Assembly: GCA_910587395.1 (NCBI GenBank)
Contig: CAJULJ010000050.1
Location: 1-18,861 of the forward strand
DNA: 18,861 nt
From: an uncultured Oscillospiraceae bacterium
GTDB taxonomy: Bacteria; Bacillota; Clostridia; Oscillospirales; Oscillospiraceae
Direction: 5' to 3'
Within the stretch, counting starts at the first letter, position 1. Every line of letters starts with the position of its first letter. Both the position numbers and the translations under genes were made by a program. Positions 6,636 to 14,923 of the stretch are shown in pieces. The notes beneath the pieces were generated by a model. The model was given only the letters and a program-made list of their open reading frames with translations. It was not told the origin of the DNA and did no database searches.

Positions 6636-7622
6636 CTAAACAGCGTAATAGGCAAACAAGGCGTCGCGCTTCGTCCTGACTGCCTGCTTGTGATCCTCTA
6701 AATAGCGCAGATGGGCCAAGGTCTCTCCCATGGCAAACCATTTCTGATGGGGTGGGAACTGTTCCCAGCCCAGCCCCTGGGCGGACCAGGAGATCATTCC
6801 TGCGATTTGATAGGCCGTGGCTCCCGGATGGGTTTCGATGGCCTGACGGACTTCGGACAGCCGTTCCCTGTGATGGGACTGGAGGGCATCAATGCGCCGG
6901 TACACGTCCGATTCCCCGTGCCGGTGCGCGGGGAACGCCGCCCGCACGGACAGGGAGCGGATTTTATCCAGACTGGACAGATAGTCCTCCAGGGAGCGGG
7001 GAACCCCGTTCCACACGGAAATGTTGGGTGTGATGTCAAAGAGGATGTGGTCTCCGGTGAAAAGCAGCCGCTGCTCCGGCAGGTAGAGAGTCATGTGCCC
7101 CGGGGTGTGCCCCGGAGTGTGGACGCATCGAATTTCCAAATCCCCCAGCCCGATCACGGTACCGTCGTCCACCAGCCGGGCGGGGAACATCTGCTGCACG
7201 CCGTAGCGCCGCCCCTGATTTTTTTGGTTCTGTAAACTCAGTACCTCTTCCGGAAAGCCCTCGCACCGGAAAATCTCTTCCATGTCGGAAAGATTCCTGC
7301 CATTTTTCATCTGGTTCAGGTATTCATAGTCAATCCTGCCCATGTAAATCGGACAGTCCTGCTGGGCAAAATCCCCCGCCAGGCCGGTATGATCCGAGTG
7401 AAGATGGGTGAGGAACACACGGGTCCTCTTCAAGTCAAGCCCCAGCTCCCGGATGCCCGTCCACAGGGCGTCGCGGCACTCGCGGCGGTTAAAGCCTGTG
7501 TCGATGAGCAGATTCTGCGCTGGAGTGACGATGACATACACGTTCAGAGACCGCAGGGGGTTATTTGGCAGATCAATTTGAATGCTGAACACTGCCGGGT
7601 TGTCCCAGATTTTGGTCACCAT
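6636..7622 (-). CDS. Metallo-beta-lactamase-fold hydrolase
   Basis: This predicted cytosolic metal-dependent hydrolase has 328 residues and no signal peptide. Residues 73-78 are HLHSDH (the HxHxDH motif), followed by HTPGHTPGH at 168-176 (His172 the expected ligand), TGDH at 189-192 (bridging Asp191) and FPAH at 230-233 (His233). All metal ligands are therefore present. Residues from about 245 to 328 form a helical C-terminal extension (ERLSEVRQAIE, WFAMGETLAHLRYLED), as in LACTB2/RNase Z-like members with a winged-helix tail. Start ATG 7620-7622 has GAGGTGAG just upstream. It follows the MATE gene after 65 bases without a visible promoter, so it is likely the last gene of the train. It may act as a thioesterase on the CoA or acyl intermediates of this operon, but the fold alone does not decide the substrate. 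Confidence 0.8.
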   Translation of the reverse strand: MVTKIWDNPAVFSIQIDLPNNPLRSLNVYVIVTPAQNLLIDTGFNRRECRDALWTGIRELGLDLKRTRVFLTHLHSDHTGLAGDFAQQDCPIYMGRIDYEYLNQMKNGRNLSDMEEIFRCEGFPEEVLSLQNQKNQGRRYGVQQMFPARLVDDGTVIGLGDLEIRCVHTPGHTPGHMTLYLPEQRLLFTGDHILFDITPNISVWNGVPRSLEDYLSSLDKIRSLSVRAAFPAHRHGESDVYRRIDALQSHHRERLSEVRQAIETHPGATAYQIAGMISWSAQGLGWEQFPPHQKWFAMGETLAHLRYLEDHKQAVRTKRDALFAYYAV

Positions 7623-7687
7623 AGACTCACCTCTGTTTCTATGTTGTTTTGTGTTGAAACGCCTCGCCGGGTCAGAAGGCTTTGGAG

Positions 7688-9055
7688 TCAGGCCGTGTCA
7701 CCGGCGGTTTTGATTTTTTTGATCCACTTCCTGCTGCGCAGACGGAAAACACACCATGTGGCCTTGATTACATGGTCCATCCGCAGACAGAAAAACACCC
7801 AGAAGGGGGGCCACTGCCACACCAGCCCGGTGAAATAACCCAGCGGGACGCTCACCGCCCACAAAAATACCACGTCGGCGACCATGAGGAAACGGGTGTC
7901 CCCGCCGCCTCTCAGCACTCCCTTGGTGAGGATGGAGGCGGGAGCCATAAAGACCGTGATGGTTCCCACCGACCACATGAGCTCCATGGCGATATCGTAG
8001 GTCTCGGGCAGGATGTTGTAGCCGCCCACCACCAGAGGGCTGATCAGCACAATGATCACGCCGCAGATCCCGCCCAGCAGGAATCCCAATACGGTGAAGG
8101 TGACCCCTTGGCGCTGGGCCTTATCCGGGTTCCCCTCGCCCAGGGTGTTGCCGGTGATGATGACGGCGGATTGTCCCAGGCCGCTGGTAAACACGGTGGT
8201 GAGCTGCTGGGTCACCTGTGTAATGGTGTAGGCGGACATGAACACGTCGCTGATGTGGCCCACCACCGACATGGACAAGCTGTTGCCCAGGCCCAGCAGA
8301 GTGTCGCTGACCATCACGGGCAGGGAGATGCGCAGATACTCCGCCGTCAGGTCGCCGCAGGGGGCCAGGATGTCCTTCGGCCGAAACCGGGCCCTCTGTT
8401 CAAAGAGGAAGAAGTAGCCGCAGATGGTGGCAAATTCAAAGCACCGGCTGATGAGGGTGCCCAGCGCCGCCCCGGCCACCCCCATGGCGGGGGAGCCCAG
8501 TTTGCCGAAAATAAACATCCAATTAAAGAAAATGTTGATGAAAAACGCGCCGATGGACACGTACAGCGGTATGTGCATCTGCTTGAGATTTCGTAGGACG
8601 ATGGTGGTGGTGGTGGACAGGCCGAACAGCAGGAAGCAGGGCAGCGCCCAGCGCAGGTAGCGCACACCCTCGGCGACCACCTCGGGATACGGGGTGAGCA
8701 GGGACAGCACCTGGGCGGGCGCCAGCCCCACCACTGCGGTGAAGGTCAGGGAGATGAGCAGGCAGAAGCGGTACATCAGCGTAAGGGCTTTGCGCAGGCT
8801 GGGCAGTTCACCGGCCCCCCAGTAGCGGGCGATGAGCACGCTGGCCCCCATGCCCAGCCCCATGGACATGAATTGGAACAGGCTGTGCACCTGGGTGGCC
8901 GCGGCGCTGGCGGAAAGGGCCGTCTCATTGAGCTGACCCAGCATCACCGTGTCCATCATGTTCACGCCGACGGTAATGACCTGCTGGGCCGCGATGGGGC
9001 CGCCGATGACCAATATGCTTTTGTAGAATTCCCGGTCCTTTACAAACAGCCCCAT
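7688..9055 (-). CDS. MATE-family efflux transporter
   Basis: This is an integral membrane protein of 455 residues with about 12 hydrophobic helices, the standard size of MATE (NorM/DinF-like) Na+ or H+ coupled exporters. Family marks include GGPIAAQQVITVGVNMMDTVMLG near residue 18, the N-lobe SMGLGMGASVLIARYWGAG (about 64-82), and the C-lobe equivalent TSGLGQSAVIITGNTLGEG (about 290-308). The C-terminus is basic (RSRKWIKKIK). Start ATG 9053-9055 has a weak GAGGGG about 10 bases upstream. It lies 118 bases behind the CoA-transferase gene, with a strong hairpin in the gap, so it may be expressed at a different level from the upstream enzymes. Export of a pathway end product is possible, but drug efflux is equally possible. 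Confidence 0.85.
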   Translation of the reverse strand: MGLFVKDREFYKSILVIGGPIAAQQVITVGVNMMDTVMLGQLNETALSASAAATQVHSLFQFMSMGLGMGASVLIARYWGAGELPSLRKALTLMYRFCLLISLTFTAVVGLAPAQVLSLLTPYPEVVAEGVRYLRWALPCFLLFGLSTTTTIVLRNLKQMHIPLYVSIGAFFINIFFNWMFIFGKLGSPAMGVAGAALGTLISRCFEFATICGYFFLFEQRARFRPKDILAPCGDLTAEYLRISLPVMVSDTLLGLGNSLSMSVVGHISDVFMSAYTITQVTQQLTTVFTSGLGQSAVIITGNTLGEGNPDKAQRQGVTFTVLGFLLGGICGVIIVLISPLVVGGYNILPETYDIAMELMWSVGTITVFMAPASILTKGVLRGGGDTRFLMVADVVFLWAVSVPLGYFTGLVWQWPPFWVFFCLRMDHVIKATWCVFRLRSRKWIKKIKTAGDTA

Positions 9056-9114
9056 AGGCGTCCAACCCCTCGCTTGATGTTCTGTTTTGCGGCCTTCCCT
9101 TCAACGCGCCACAG

Positions 9115-9140
9115 CCGCTCCCCACAGCGGTGGGGAGCGG
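9115..9140. terminator. Strong hairpin between CoA-transferase and MATE genes
   Basis: A perfect 11-bp stem CCGCTCCCCAC/GTGGGGAGCGG surrounds the loop AGCG. No T run follows on either strand, so it may be a weak terminator, an attenuator or an mRNA-stability element rather than a full stop. Confidence 0.45.
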
Positions 9141-9173
9141 CGCGGCGTGCCGAAGCTTCTGCTTCGTTCCTTC

Positions 9174-10403
9174 TCAAATGACTTTTTTGCCCTTCAATTC
9201 GGCCAGCTGCTCCTCGGACAGGCCCAGCAGGCCGCCGTACACTTCCACGTTGCTGCCGCCCAGCTCAGGGCTGCTCTGGTAGTCCACCGTCACCGCGCTC
9301 ATTCTGGGCGCGAAGCCGGGGAGCTTCACCTTGCCCCGCTGAGGATGCTCCACCTCCACCATCATTTGACGCTCAGGCGCGTAATACTGGGGATCATTGG
9401 TGATGTCGTCCACGCTGAGCAGGGCGCCGGCGGGCACGTCGGCCTTGCACAGGATGTCCATGGCCTCGAACTTGTCATGGTCCTTCAGCCAGTCCTTGAT
9501 GGCGGTGTCGCAGATCTCCCGGTTCTGGAAGCGCAGGCGCGGGGTGGCCATCTCGGGGCACACGTCCTGCTTCAAATCGGGACGGCCGATGGCCTCGCAC
9601 AGGTTGTCCCACTGCTTGCTGCCGGGGGCCCGGGAGCAGTAGATGTGGACATAGTCGTTGAGGCCGAAGGGCTTGCAGGGATAGGTGTCGGAGGGACCCA
9701 CATCCTCCAGCGGCATGCCGTTTGCCACCCGGCGGTTGGGCACGCCGCCGTTGTTGTAGTAGGGCTCCCACTGGCTGCGGCTCAGGCCGATCATGAAGTC
9801 CTGCATGGCCACGTCCACCCGCTGGCCGATGCCCTCCCGCTCCCGCTGGAGCAGGGCGGCGATGATGGACAGGGCCAGCATCTGGCCGGTGCCGGAGTCG
9901 GCCACCGAGATGCCGCACTTGATGGGCCGCTCGGGAAGGCCGGTGGCGGACACCATGACGCCGGTGTGGGTGGCGATGGGGTCGAAGGCGGGGTAATCCT
10001 TATAGGGACCCATCTGGGAGAAGCCTTTCAGTCCGGCGTAGATGATCTTGGGATTGATCTCTTTGCATGCCTCGTAGGTGAGGCCCAGGTTGTCCATGGA
10101 GCCGGGACCCATGTTCTCCACAATGACGTCGCACTTGGCCACCAGACCCTTGAGCAGCTCCAGGCCCTCGGGGGCCTTGGCATTGCAGGTGATGGACTTC
10201 TTGTTCATGTTCATGGCCAGGAAGCCGTAGGTATCGACGCCGGGCTCCGCCTGGGAGTAGCGGCCCAGCTCGCCCCGGCCGGGGCGCTCCACCTTGAGCA
10301 CCTCGGCGCCCAGCCAGGCCAGGGTCTCGGTGCAGGAGGTGCCGGATTCAAACTGAGTCATGTCCAGCACACGGTAACCGGAAAGCGGTCCTTTACAAGC
10401 CAT
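9174..10403 (-). CDS. CaiB/BaiF-family (type III) CoA-transferase
   Basis: The enzyme has 409 residues and would move CoA from an acyl-CoA donor to a free carboxylate. Marks of the family are GYRVLDMTQFESG near the start, LAWLGAEVLKVERPGRGE (about 30-47), NMNKKSITCN, DVIVENMGPGSMDNLGL, and YPAFDPIATHTGVM around residue 141. Asp141 is the probable catalytic Asp that forms the acyl-anhydride/CoA-thioester intermediate, by analogy with Frc and CaiB. The start is ATG 10401-10403, with AGGAGG 7 bases upstream (10411-10416). An earlier in-frame ATG at 10433 would swallow that ribosome site. It follows the dehydratase-like gene after 33 bases. FldA and HadA, which activate 2-hydroxy acids for radical dehydratases, are the closest functional precedents. 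The acid used here is unknown. Confidence 0.9.
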   Translation of the reverse strand: MACKGPLSGYRVLDMTQFESGTSCTETLAWLGAEVLKVERPGRGELGRYSQAEPGVDTYGFLAMNMNKKSITCNAKAPEGLELLKGLVAKCDVIVENMGPGSMDNLGLTYEACKEINPKIIYAGLKGFSQMGPYKDYPAFDPIATHTGVMVSATGLPERPIKCGISVADSGTGQMLALSIIAALLQREREGIGQRVDVAMQDFMIGLSRSQWEPYYNNGGVPNRRVANGMPLEDVGPSDTYPCKPFGLNDYVHIYCSRAPGSKQWDNLCEAIGRPDLKQDVCPEMATPRLRFQNREICDTAIKDWLKDHDKFEAMDILCKADVPAGALLSVDDITNDPQYYAPERQMMVEVEHPQRGKVKLPGFAPRMSAVTVDYQSSPELGGSNVEVYGGLLGLSEEQLAELKGKKVI

Positions 10404-10410
10404 AATTGTA

Positions 10411-10416
10411 CCTCCT
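10411..10416 (-). promoter_or_regulatory. Ribosome site deciding the CoA-transferase start
   Basis: AGGAGG on the minus strand, 7 bases before ATG 10403. It fixes the start at MACKGPL rather than the upstream in-frame ATG at 10433. Confidence 0.8.
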
Positions 10417-10436
10417 ATTTCCATATATCGCAAGGA

Positions 10437-11780
10437 TTATTTGTTCTTTTTGTTGGGAATGACCCGCTGCTCGATGAACTCCTCCACCAGGCCGGTCATG
10501 GTCTCGGCGTTCCACTTCCTGGGGTTGACGGGGTCGGCATGGAAGGTGAGAACGGGGATGCCCGCGTCCTCCAGGCGTTTTTTGATGAAATAGCTGCCCT
10601 CCACGGCCTGGATGTCGTTGTCGGGGATCATGTAGACCACGCCGTCGATGTCGTTCTGCCTGGCCTGCTGGAGGAACCAGCTGCTGTTCCAGGGGGGCAT
10701 ATGGAGGAAGTCCTCCATGCCGATGAACCGGGCGGCCAGGGCCCGCAGGGGGTCCTGCTCCACATGATTGCGGATGTAGGCGTCCGCGCCCATGGCAAGG
10801 TACATGGACCACATGAACACCGCGCCGTATTTCTCCTCGAACCGCTGATAGAAGGCAAAATCCTGCCACATGCCGCGCCCCAGCCACATCATGCGCAGCT
10901 TTTCGTTGGGCACGGCGGCCTCGCCCCTGTCGGCCAGAGCCTTGATCTCCTCGTACAGCCCCCTGGCGTGCTCCACGGCCCACGGGGTGCCCCGCTGCCA
11001 CTGGGCCTGCATGACGGCGTTGATGGTGTCCACCACCGTGACGGGCACGGGATGGCATTGGGCGATCAGGTCGCGGATCTTCTTATAATAGCCCTCCTGC
11101 TCGTTGATGAGGTCCATGACCTCCTGGAGCCTGTTCATGTCGAACATCCTGCCGGTTTTCATCTCAAGCCAGCGGATCAGCTCCTTCAGCTCCTCCACCG
11201 CCAGATCAATGCGGTCGGTGTCGTACATCTCCTCCCAGCGGTCGGCGGCCAGCTCGTACCAGTTCAGCGGCGTCTTGCGGGCCACTGTGTTCTCCATCAC
11301 GTACAGATCGGCGCCGTAGTTCTCCGCCAGCAGGCCGAAGATTTTGCTCTGCACGTCGCCGGTCAGCCGGGTGATGCAGATGGTGGGGCGGGGCAGCCCG
11401 CCCCAGGGTCCCATGGGCTTGCCCTCGGCGTCCAGCTTCTTGTCGTCGGGGTCAAAGCTCTCGGCCAGGGCCTGGGCGTCGTAGCTGTTCAGGTCGGGAC
11501 GGTAGCCGTTTTCCTGCATCAGGCCGAAGTACTTGCGGGTCATCCGCTTGGCCCCGCAGATGGCCGCCCACCACTGGTTGACCACGAAGGGAATGTCCAT
11601 GGCCCGGAAAATCTCCATGGGCACGTCGGCATTTAAAACGGCGAAGTCGCACTGCTCCTTCTCCACCCGGTCCTTCATGGCGAAGAACCAGTCCTTCTGG
11701 TATACGCTGGCCGCTTTGGTGGCCTTCAGCTTCTTTACCACCGCGGATTTGGACTCGGGCGCTTTTTTCTCTTCCACCAT
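10437..11780 (-). CDS. 2-hydroxyacyl-CoA dehydratase-fold subunit (HadB/FldB-like), divergent
   Basis: This subunit of 447 residues belongs to the HgdB/FldB/benzoyl-CoA-reductase fold. Recognisable blocks are PMEIFRAMDIPFV (54-66), AAICGAKRM (72-80), NGYRPDLNSYD (91-101), ICITRLTGDVQSKIF near 135-148, and IDGVVYMIPDND with GIPVLTF at 378-413. In known members three Cys bind a [4Fe-4S] cluster. Here Cys75 is kept, the Cys of the DLCSYA motif is Asn98, and the late SC(K/R)P-type Cys is replaced within MIPDND (384-389). The start ATG 11778-11780 overlaps the upstream stop as TAATG, with AAGGGGGG upstream, so the pair is translationally coupled. A start 78 bases earlier is unlikely. The fold call is firm; dehydratase activity is not, because the cluster ligands look lost. 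The alignment is from memory. Confidence 0.8.
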   Translation of the reverse strand: MVEEKKAPESKSAVVKKLKATKAASVYQKDWFFAMKDRVEKEQCDFAVLNADVPMEIFRAMDIPFVVNQWWAAICGAKRMTRKYFGLMQENGYRPDLNSYDAQALAESFDPDDKKLDAEGKPMGPWGGLPRPTICITRLTGDVQSKIFGLLAENYGADLYVMENTVARKTPLNWYELAADRWEEMYDTDRIDLAVEELKELIRWLEMKTGRMFDMNRLQEVMDLINEQEGYYKKIRDLIAQCHPVPVTVVDTINAVMQAQWQRGTPWAVEHARGLYEEIKALADRGEAAVPNEKLRMMWLGRGMWQDFAFYQRFEEKYGAVFMWSMYLAMGADAYIRNHVEQDPLRALAARFIGMEDFLHMPPWNSSWFLQQARQNDIDGVVYMIPDNDIQAVEGSYFIKKRLEDAGIPVLTFHADPVNPRKWNAETMTGLVEEFIEQRVIPNKKNK

Positions 11781-12949
11781 TACCGCGCGCCCCCCTTCAT
11801 CTCGGCCGCGAATCCGGCCAGCTTTTCGTCCAGGTCCTCGTTTTTCGCCACCGGCCACAGCATCCGCCCGAAGGTGATATGCTTGATGCCACGGGCGTTC
11901 AGGCTCTTGCGCTGGCTGGGCATATCCCAGGTGGCCACCTCGTCGTACTGGTTGGTGTAGAAGATCACGCCCTGGGCCCCGGCGGCGTCCACCTCTCGGT
12001 CCAAAGCCTCCACCCGCTGGGACACAAAGGCTTTTTTAGCGGAAAACTCCCGGAGCATATAGCGGTCCACAATGCCGCGGATCACCGGGTAGTCGGGATT
12101 ATAGTCCCGGTCGTAGTGGCGCTCGCCCCAATCGGTGTCCTCGCCCACCACCACCATGCCGGCGGCCTCGATCTTGTCGTAAAGGGCGGTGTCCTCCTGG
12201 TTGGCGCCGGTGTAGAACACACGGGGGCCGGTGAGGACGGGCCATTGGGCGGCGTCCTGGGTCACCTGCCTGACCAGAGCGGTGTGCTCGGCTTTTTCCA
12301 TAAACAGTCCGGCTCCGATGATGACCAGGGCCTCGGAGCCGCTGAGGCGGACCTGCTGCCCGTGGCGGAGCCCGGCCATCTCCCGCAGGGCCTGACGGTT
12401 CTCGTTGCAGAGCTTCCCGGCGGCGCGGATCTGCTCGTCGGTGATCTCCCGGCCGGCCCACTCCTCCATCTGCTGTTTGAACAGGTCTATGACAAACTCA
12501 TTGCGGGTCTGGTGCAGGCGGTGGCGGGTGAACAGCCAGTCGATGAACGCAATGGGGGGCACCGGCTTGTCCGGCTCCACCCGCTTCAGCTCCCGCAGGT
12601 AGAGGAACACGCGGATGACCACGTCGGTGCTGTTGGAGATGGCCAGATAGTCGATCTGGTCGCGATAGGTTCCGTCCACGATCTTCTCAAACTGGGCCCG
12701 AACGGTGGGATCGAAGGCGTACTCCAGATATTTGTCGGTCTCAGTCAGCGGCTTTTCCGGATCGGCGTACACCCGGACGGGCAGCATTCCGGCGGCGATG
12801 ATCAGCTCGTCGGGTACGTCGCAGCCCAGCTGACCCACCACCTTTCTGCCCTGGGAGCGCCACTGGGCGGCGCGGGCCTCCCGGTGGTCATATACTTCCT
12901 TCAGCGCCAGAAACGCTTTGCTCTCCAGCGCGCAGGGGCGGATACTCAT
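11780..12949 (-). CDS. 2-hydroxyacyl-CoA dehydratase-fold subunit (HadC/FldC-like), divergent
   Basis: The partner subunit has 389 residues. GRKVVGQLGCDVPDELIIAAG (34-54) is the standard first block, usually GYFCSYVPEE, with Cys43 retained. The next conserved Cys-bearing blocks are altered: where relatives have FTCSFAR this protein has YAFDPTVR (77-84); where they have HTCD it has SNSTD (105-109); and the late FCDPH-like site is YTNQYDE (331-337). Only Cys6, Cys43 and Cys181 exist in the whole protein. A radical-type cluster with three Cys ligands therefore cannot form as in HadBC or HgdAB. Its ribosome site (AAGGAAG) lies in the end of the preceding small gene, 7 bases away, and its stop overlaps the start of the other subunit. 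It probably forms a heterodimer with that subunit. Confidence 0.8.
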   Translation of the reverse strand: MSIRPCALESKAFLALKEVYDHREARAAQWRSQGRKVVGQLGCDVPDELIIAAGMLPVRVYADPEKPLTETDKYLEYAFDPTVRAQFEKIVDGTYRDQIDYLAISNSTDVVIRVFLYLRELKRVEPDKPVPPIAFIDWLFTRHRLHQTRNEFVIDLFKQQMEEWAGREITDEQIRAAGKLCNENRQALREMAGLRHGQQVRLSGSEALVIIGAGLFMEKAEHTALVRQVTQDAAQWPVLTGPRVFYTGANQEDTALYDKIEAAGMVVVGEDTDWGERHYDRDYNPDYPVIRGIVDRYMLREFSAKKAFVSQRVEALDREVDAAGAQGVIFYTNQYDEVATWDMPSQRKSLNARGIKHITFGRMLWPVAKNEDLDEKLAGFAAEMKGGAR

Positions 12950-12956
12950 GAAACGA

Positions 12957-13163
12957 TCACTTCCTTTTTGAACGATATAACATCAGGCAGAAACCTATGA
13001 CCCCAGCTACTAAGCCATACCATATGAATTTCAAATTACTGCGTTCCGCCCATTCGTAAATCAACGAGAGAGGAGGGACAGCGCTAAGGATCGTCATCAA
13101 AATCCCCACCAATATGGCGATAACAAGAAGCATAAAAATCTGCTTGACGTTTTCCTTTTTCAT
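12957..13163 (-). CDS. Small two-helix membrane protein
   Basis: This protein of 68 residues has a basic N-terminus (MKKENVKQ), a hydrophobic helix at about 9-29 (IFMLLVIAILVGILMTIL), a short polar loop, a second helix at about 46-62 (FIWYGLVAGVIGFCLMLY) and a basic tail (RSKRK). Both ends are predicted to be cytoplasmic. GAGAGG lies 9 bases before the second of two adjacent ATG codons. The stop is only 7 bases before the dehydratase-like start, and that gene's ribosome site lies inside this reading frame, which supports translation. I recognise no family. Its place just behind the CitMHS transporter suggests a transporter accessory subunit, but that is inference. Confidence 0.7.
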   Translation of the reverse strand: MKKENVKQIFMLLVIAILVGILMTILSAVPPLSLIYEWAERSNLKFIWYGLVAGVIGFCLMLYRSKRK

Positions 13164-13192
13164 TCATTCTGCCTCTCTTTAGCAATAGTGTC

Positions 13193-13228
13193 TTTGCCCG
13201 GGCGCGGCGTACGGCTCGCCCGGGCAAA
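13193..13228 (-). terminator. 12-bp perfect hairpin inside the operon
   Basis: TTTGCCCGGGCG (13193-13204) pairs perfectly with 13217-13228 across a 12-base loop. It sits between the transporter stop and the small membrane gene. No T tract follows on the minus strand, so partial termination or protection of the upstream transporter mRNA is more likely than a full stop. Confidence 0.5.
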
Positions 13229-13254
13229 TTAATTATCAGTATATCACATTTCGC

Positions 13255-14616
13255 TTAGAAAGGGAATGCGCCGGTGATAGCGCCCACGATGGCCAGGAAA
13301 ATGCCCAGAATCCAGGTGGGGATGAAGCAGTACTTCAGGTTGTCCTTCATCTCCACGCCGCACAGACCCAGGGCCAGGTATGGGGTGGGGGCCACCAGGC
13401 ACAGGTTGACGGCCACGCAGGCTCCCACGGTGCAGGCGGCGGCTCCGGCCAGCATGGTGCCGCCGAAGGCGATGGCCATGTTGCCGAAGATGGGGGCCAT
13501 GACCATGTACAGGGTGTCGGAACCCACGGCCATGGACAGAGGCACGGACAGAAGCGCGATGATGAAGGTCAGGTGGGTGCCCATGGACTCGGGGACCAGG
13601 CTCATCAGGGTATCGGTCATGGCGTTCATCATGCCCGAGTCCTTCATAACGCCCACCAGCATGCCGATGGAGAAGATGATCATGACCATGTTCAGGGCAT
13701 TGGCACCGTGCTTCTTGATCTGGGCGGTCATTTCCTTTGCGTCCTTGCAATTGACGATCAGCGCGATGGACAGGCCGATCATGAAGGCCACGTTGGTGTT
13801 GATCCAGCCCATCAGCAGGCAGACCACCAGCACCACCAGGAAGGCCATGTCAAAGAACAGCACGCCCTTGCCGACCTTCAGCACAGGGTCGTTGAGCTTG
13901 AGCATACCGGACTTCAGCTCGGCAAACTCTTCATCGGTCATGCCGCAGCCTTTCTTCTTCAGAATGGGGCCCACGATGAAGCAGGAGGCGAACAGCAGCA
14001 CCAGGCCGATGATCTGGGCGGGCAGCAGGGCGGTCCAAATGGCGCGGGCCTCAACGCCCGTGGAGGCGGATACCCGGGCCAGGGCGGAGGTCCAGGGGAG
14101 CATATTCTCAACACCGGAAACCAGGGCCACGTAGAGCATCAGAATGATGGGACTCACCCGCATCTTCTTGAACAGGGGCAGCATGGTCGGCGCGGTGATG
14201 AGCCAGGTGGTGGCGCCGGAGCCGTCCAGATGGGAGATGGCGGTCAGCAGGCAGGTCATCAGCAGGATCAGGCTGACGTTGTTGCCGATGTACTTCATGA
14301 TCTTGCCCACGATAAAGTCGAACATGCCCGCGTCGCCCAGCACGTTGAAAAACACCACGGCGAAGGTGAACAGGGCGGCGGTGTTGAGGGTGCTGCTCAG
14401 GCCGGTGCCCAGGTAGCCCTGGAGGGTCTTGAAGCAGGTGAGGAGGTCCATGGGCGCGGCGGCCTCCGCTTTGGGCGGGACCAGATAGCCCATCAGTCCC
14501 AGGATGATGACGGCGATGGTGGGCAGAATGATGAGGATGGGGGGCAGAGCCACCCGCCCCCAGATGATCAGCGCCACCATGGCGATGACCAGGATAAAAC
14601 CAACAGCAGCTAACAT
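13255..14616 (-). CDS. CitMHS-family carboxylate transporter
   Basis: This integral membrane protein of 453 residues is of the citrate-metal:H+ symporter type. It has about 12 hydrophobic segments. FNVLGDAGMFDFIVGKIMKY (90-109) and HLDGSGATTWLITAPTMLPLF (129-149) are the typical CitMHS blocks, the latter close to the HLDGSGPTTYLIT segment of Bacillus CitM. A second-half counterpart appears as VGVMKDSGMMNAM, with VPLSMAVGSDTLYMVMAPIFG. Start ATG 14614-14616 has AAGGAGAG 7 bases upstream. It is the first gene of the minus-strand train and is divergent from a PucR-type regulator, so it most likely imports the acid that the downstream CoA enzymes process. Whether the substrate is citrate or another (hydroxy)carboxylate cannot be told from the sequence. 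Confidence 0.85.
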   Translation of the reverse strand: MLAAVGFILVIAMVALIIWGRVALPPILIILPTIAVIILGLMGYLVPPKAEAAAPMDLLTCFKTLQGYLGTGLSSTLNTAALFTFAVVFFNVLGDAGMFDFIVGKIMKYIGNNVSLILLMTCLLTAISHLDGSGATTWLITAPTMLPLFKKMRVSPIILMLYVALVSGVENMLPWTSALARVSASTGVEARAIWTALLPAQIIGLVLLFASCFIVGPILKKKGCGMTDEEFAELKSGMLKLNDPVLKVGKGVLFFDMAFLVVLVVCLLMGWINTNVAFMIGLSIALIVNCKDAKEMTAQIKKHGANALNMVMIIFSIGMLVGVMKDSGMMNAMTDTLMSLVPESMGTHLTFIIALLSVPLSMAVGSDTLYMVMAPIFGNMAIAFGGTMLAGAAACTVGACVAVNLCLVAPTPYLALGLCGVEMKDNLKYCFIPTWILGIFLAIVGAITGAFPF

Positions 14617-14822
14617 TGTGATTCTCTCCTTCTCTTTTGTTTTTTATCTCGCGGGGACTGGGGTTCAATTCTGCGGGATGTCACCTCACTTTCCTTTTTG
14701 CGGATATGATGCCCTGTTTTGGACAGCTTTCATCAAAATAGGGACATTTCGTAATCATCCTCAGTATAGCATCGCGTTTTGAGGAAAAATAGATATGCCA
14801 CGCCCAAAAATCTCCGGCCAGA

Positions 14823-14839
14823 ATGTGCACCTTGCACAT
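14823..14839. promoter_or_regulatory. Palindrome ATGTGCA-CCT-TGCACAT, candidate operator
   Basis: A perfect 7-bp inverted repeat with a 3-base centre. Its middle is about 75 bases upstream of the expected transporter transcription start (near 14756), an activator-like position, and about 100 bases upstream of the PucR-gene start. It is the clearest protein-binding candidate for the neighbouring regulator. Confidence 0.45.
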
Positions 14840-14894
14840 GCGGAATGCCCGCGCCGGTCCAGATAGAGTGCAGAACGCGCACAATTCATATCTC

Positions 14895-14923
14895 TTGATT
14901 TTTGAAATGGCGGAGAATATAAT
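14895..14923 (+). promoter_or_regulatory. Promoter of the PucR-type regulator gene
   Basis: The -35 TTGATT (14895-14900), a 17-base spacer and -10 TATAAT (14918-14923) predict a start near 14930, about 43 bases before ATG 14973. Confidence 0.65.

Noticed and set aside
9087..11636. Very long plus-strand open frame (849 codons)
   Set aside because: It runs antisense to the CoA-transferase and dehydratase-like genes, is His/Gly/Val-rich without domains, and arises from the GC-biased third positions of the real genes.
13573..14613. Plus-strand frame opposite the transporter
   Set aside because: It is His/Gln/Gly-rich and is the complement of a membrane protein with typical hydrophobic codons.
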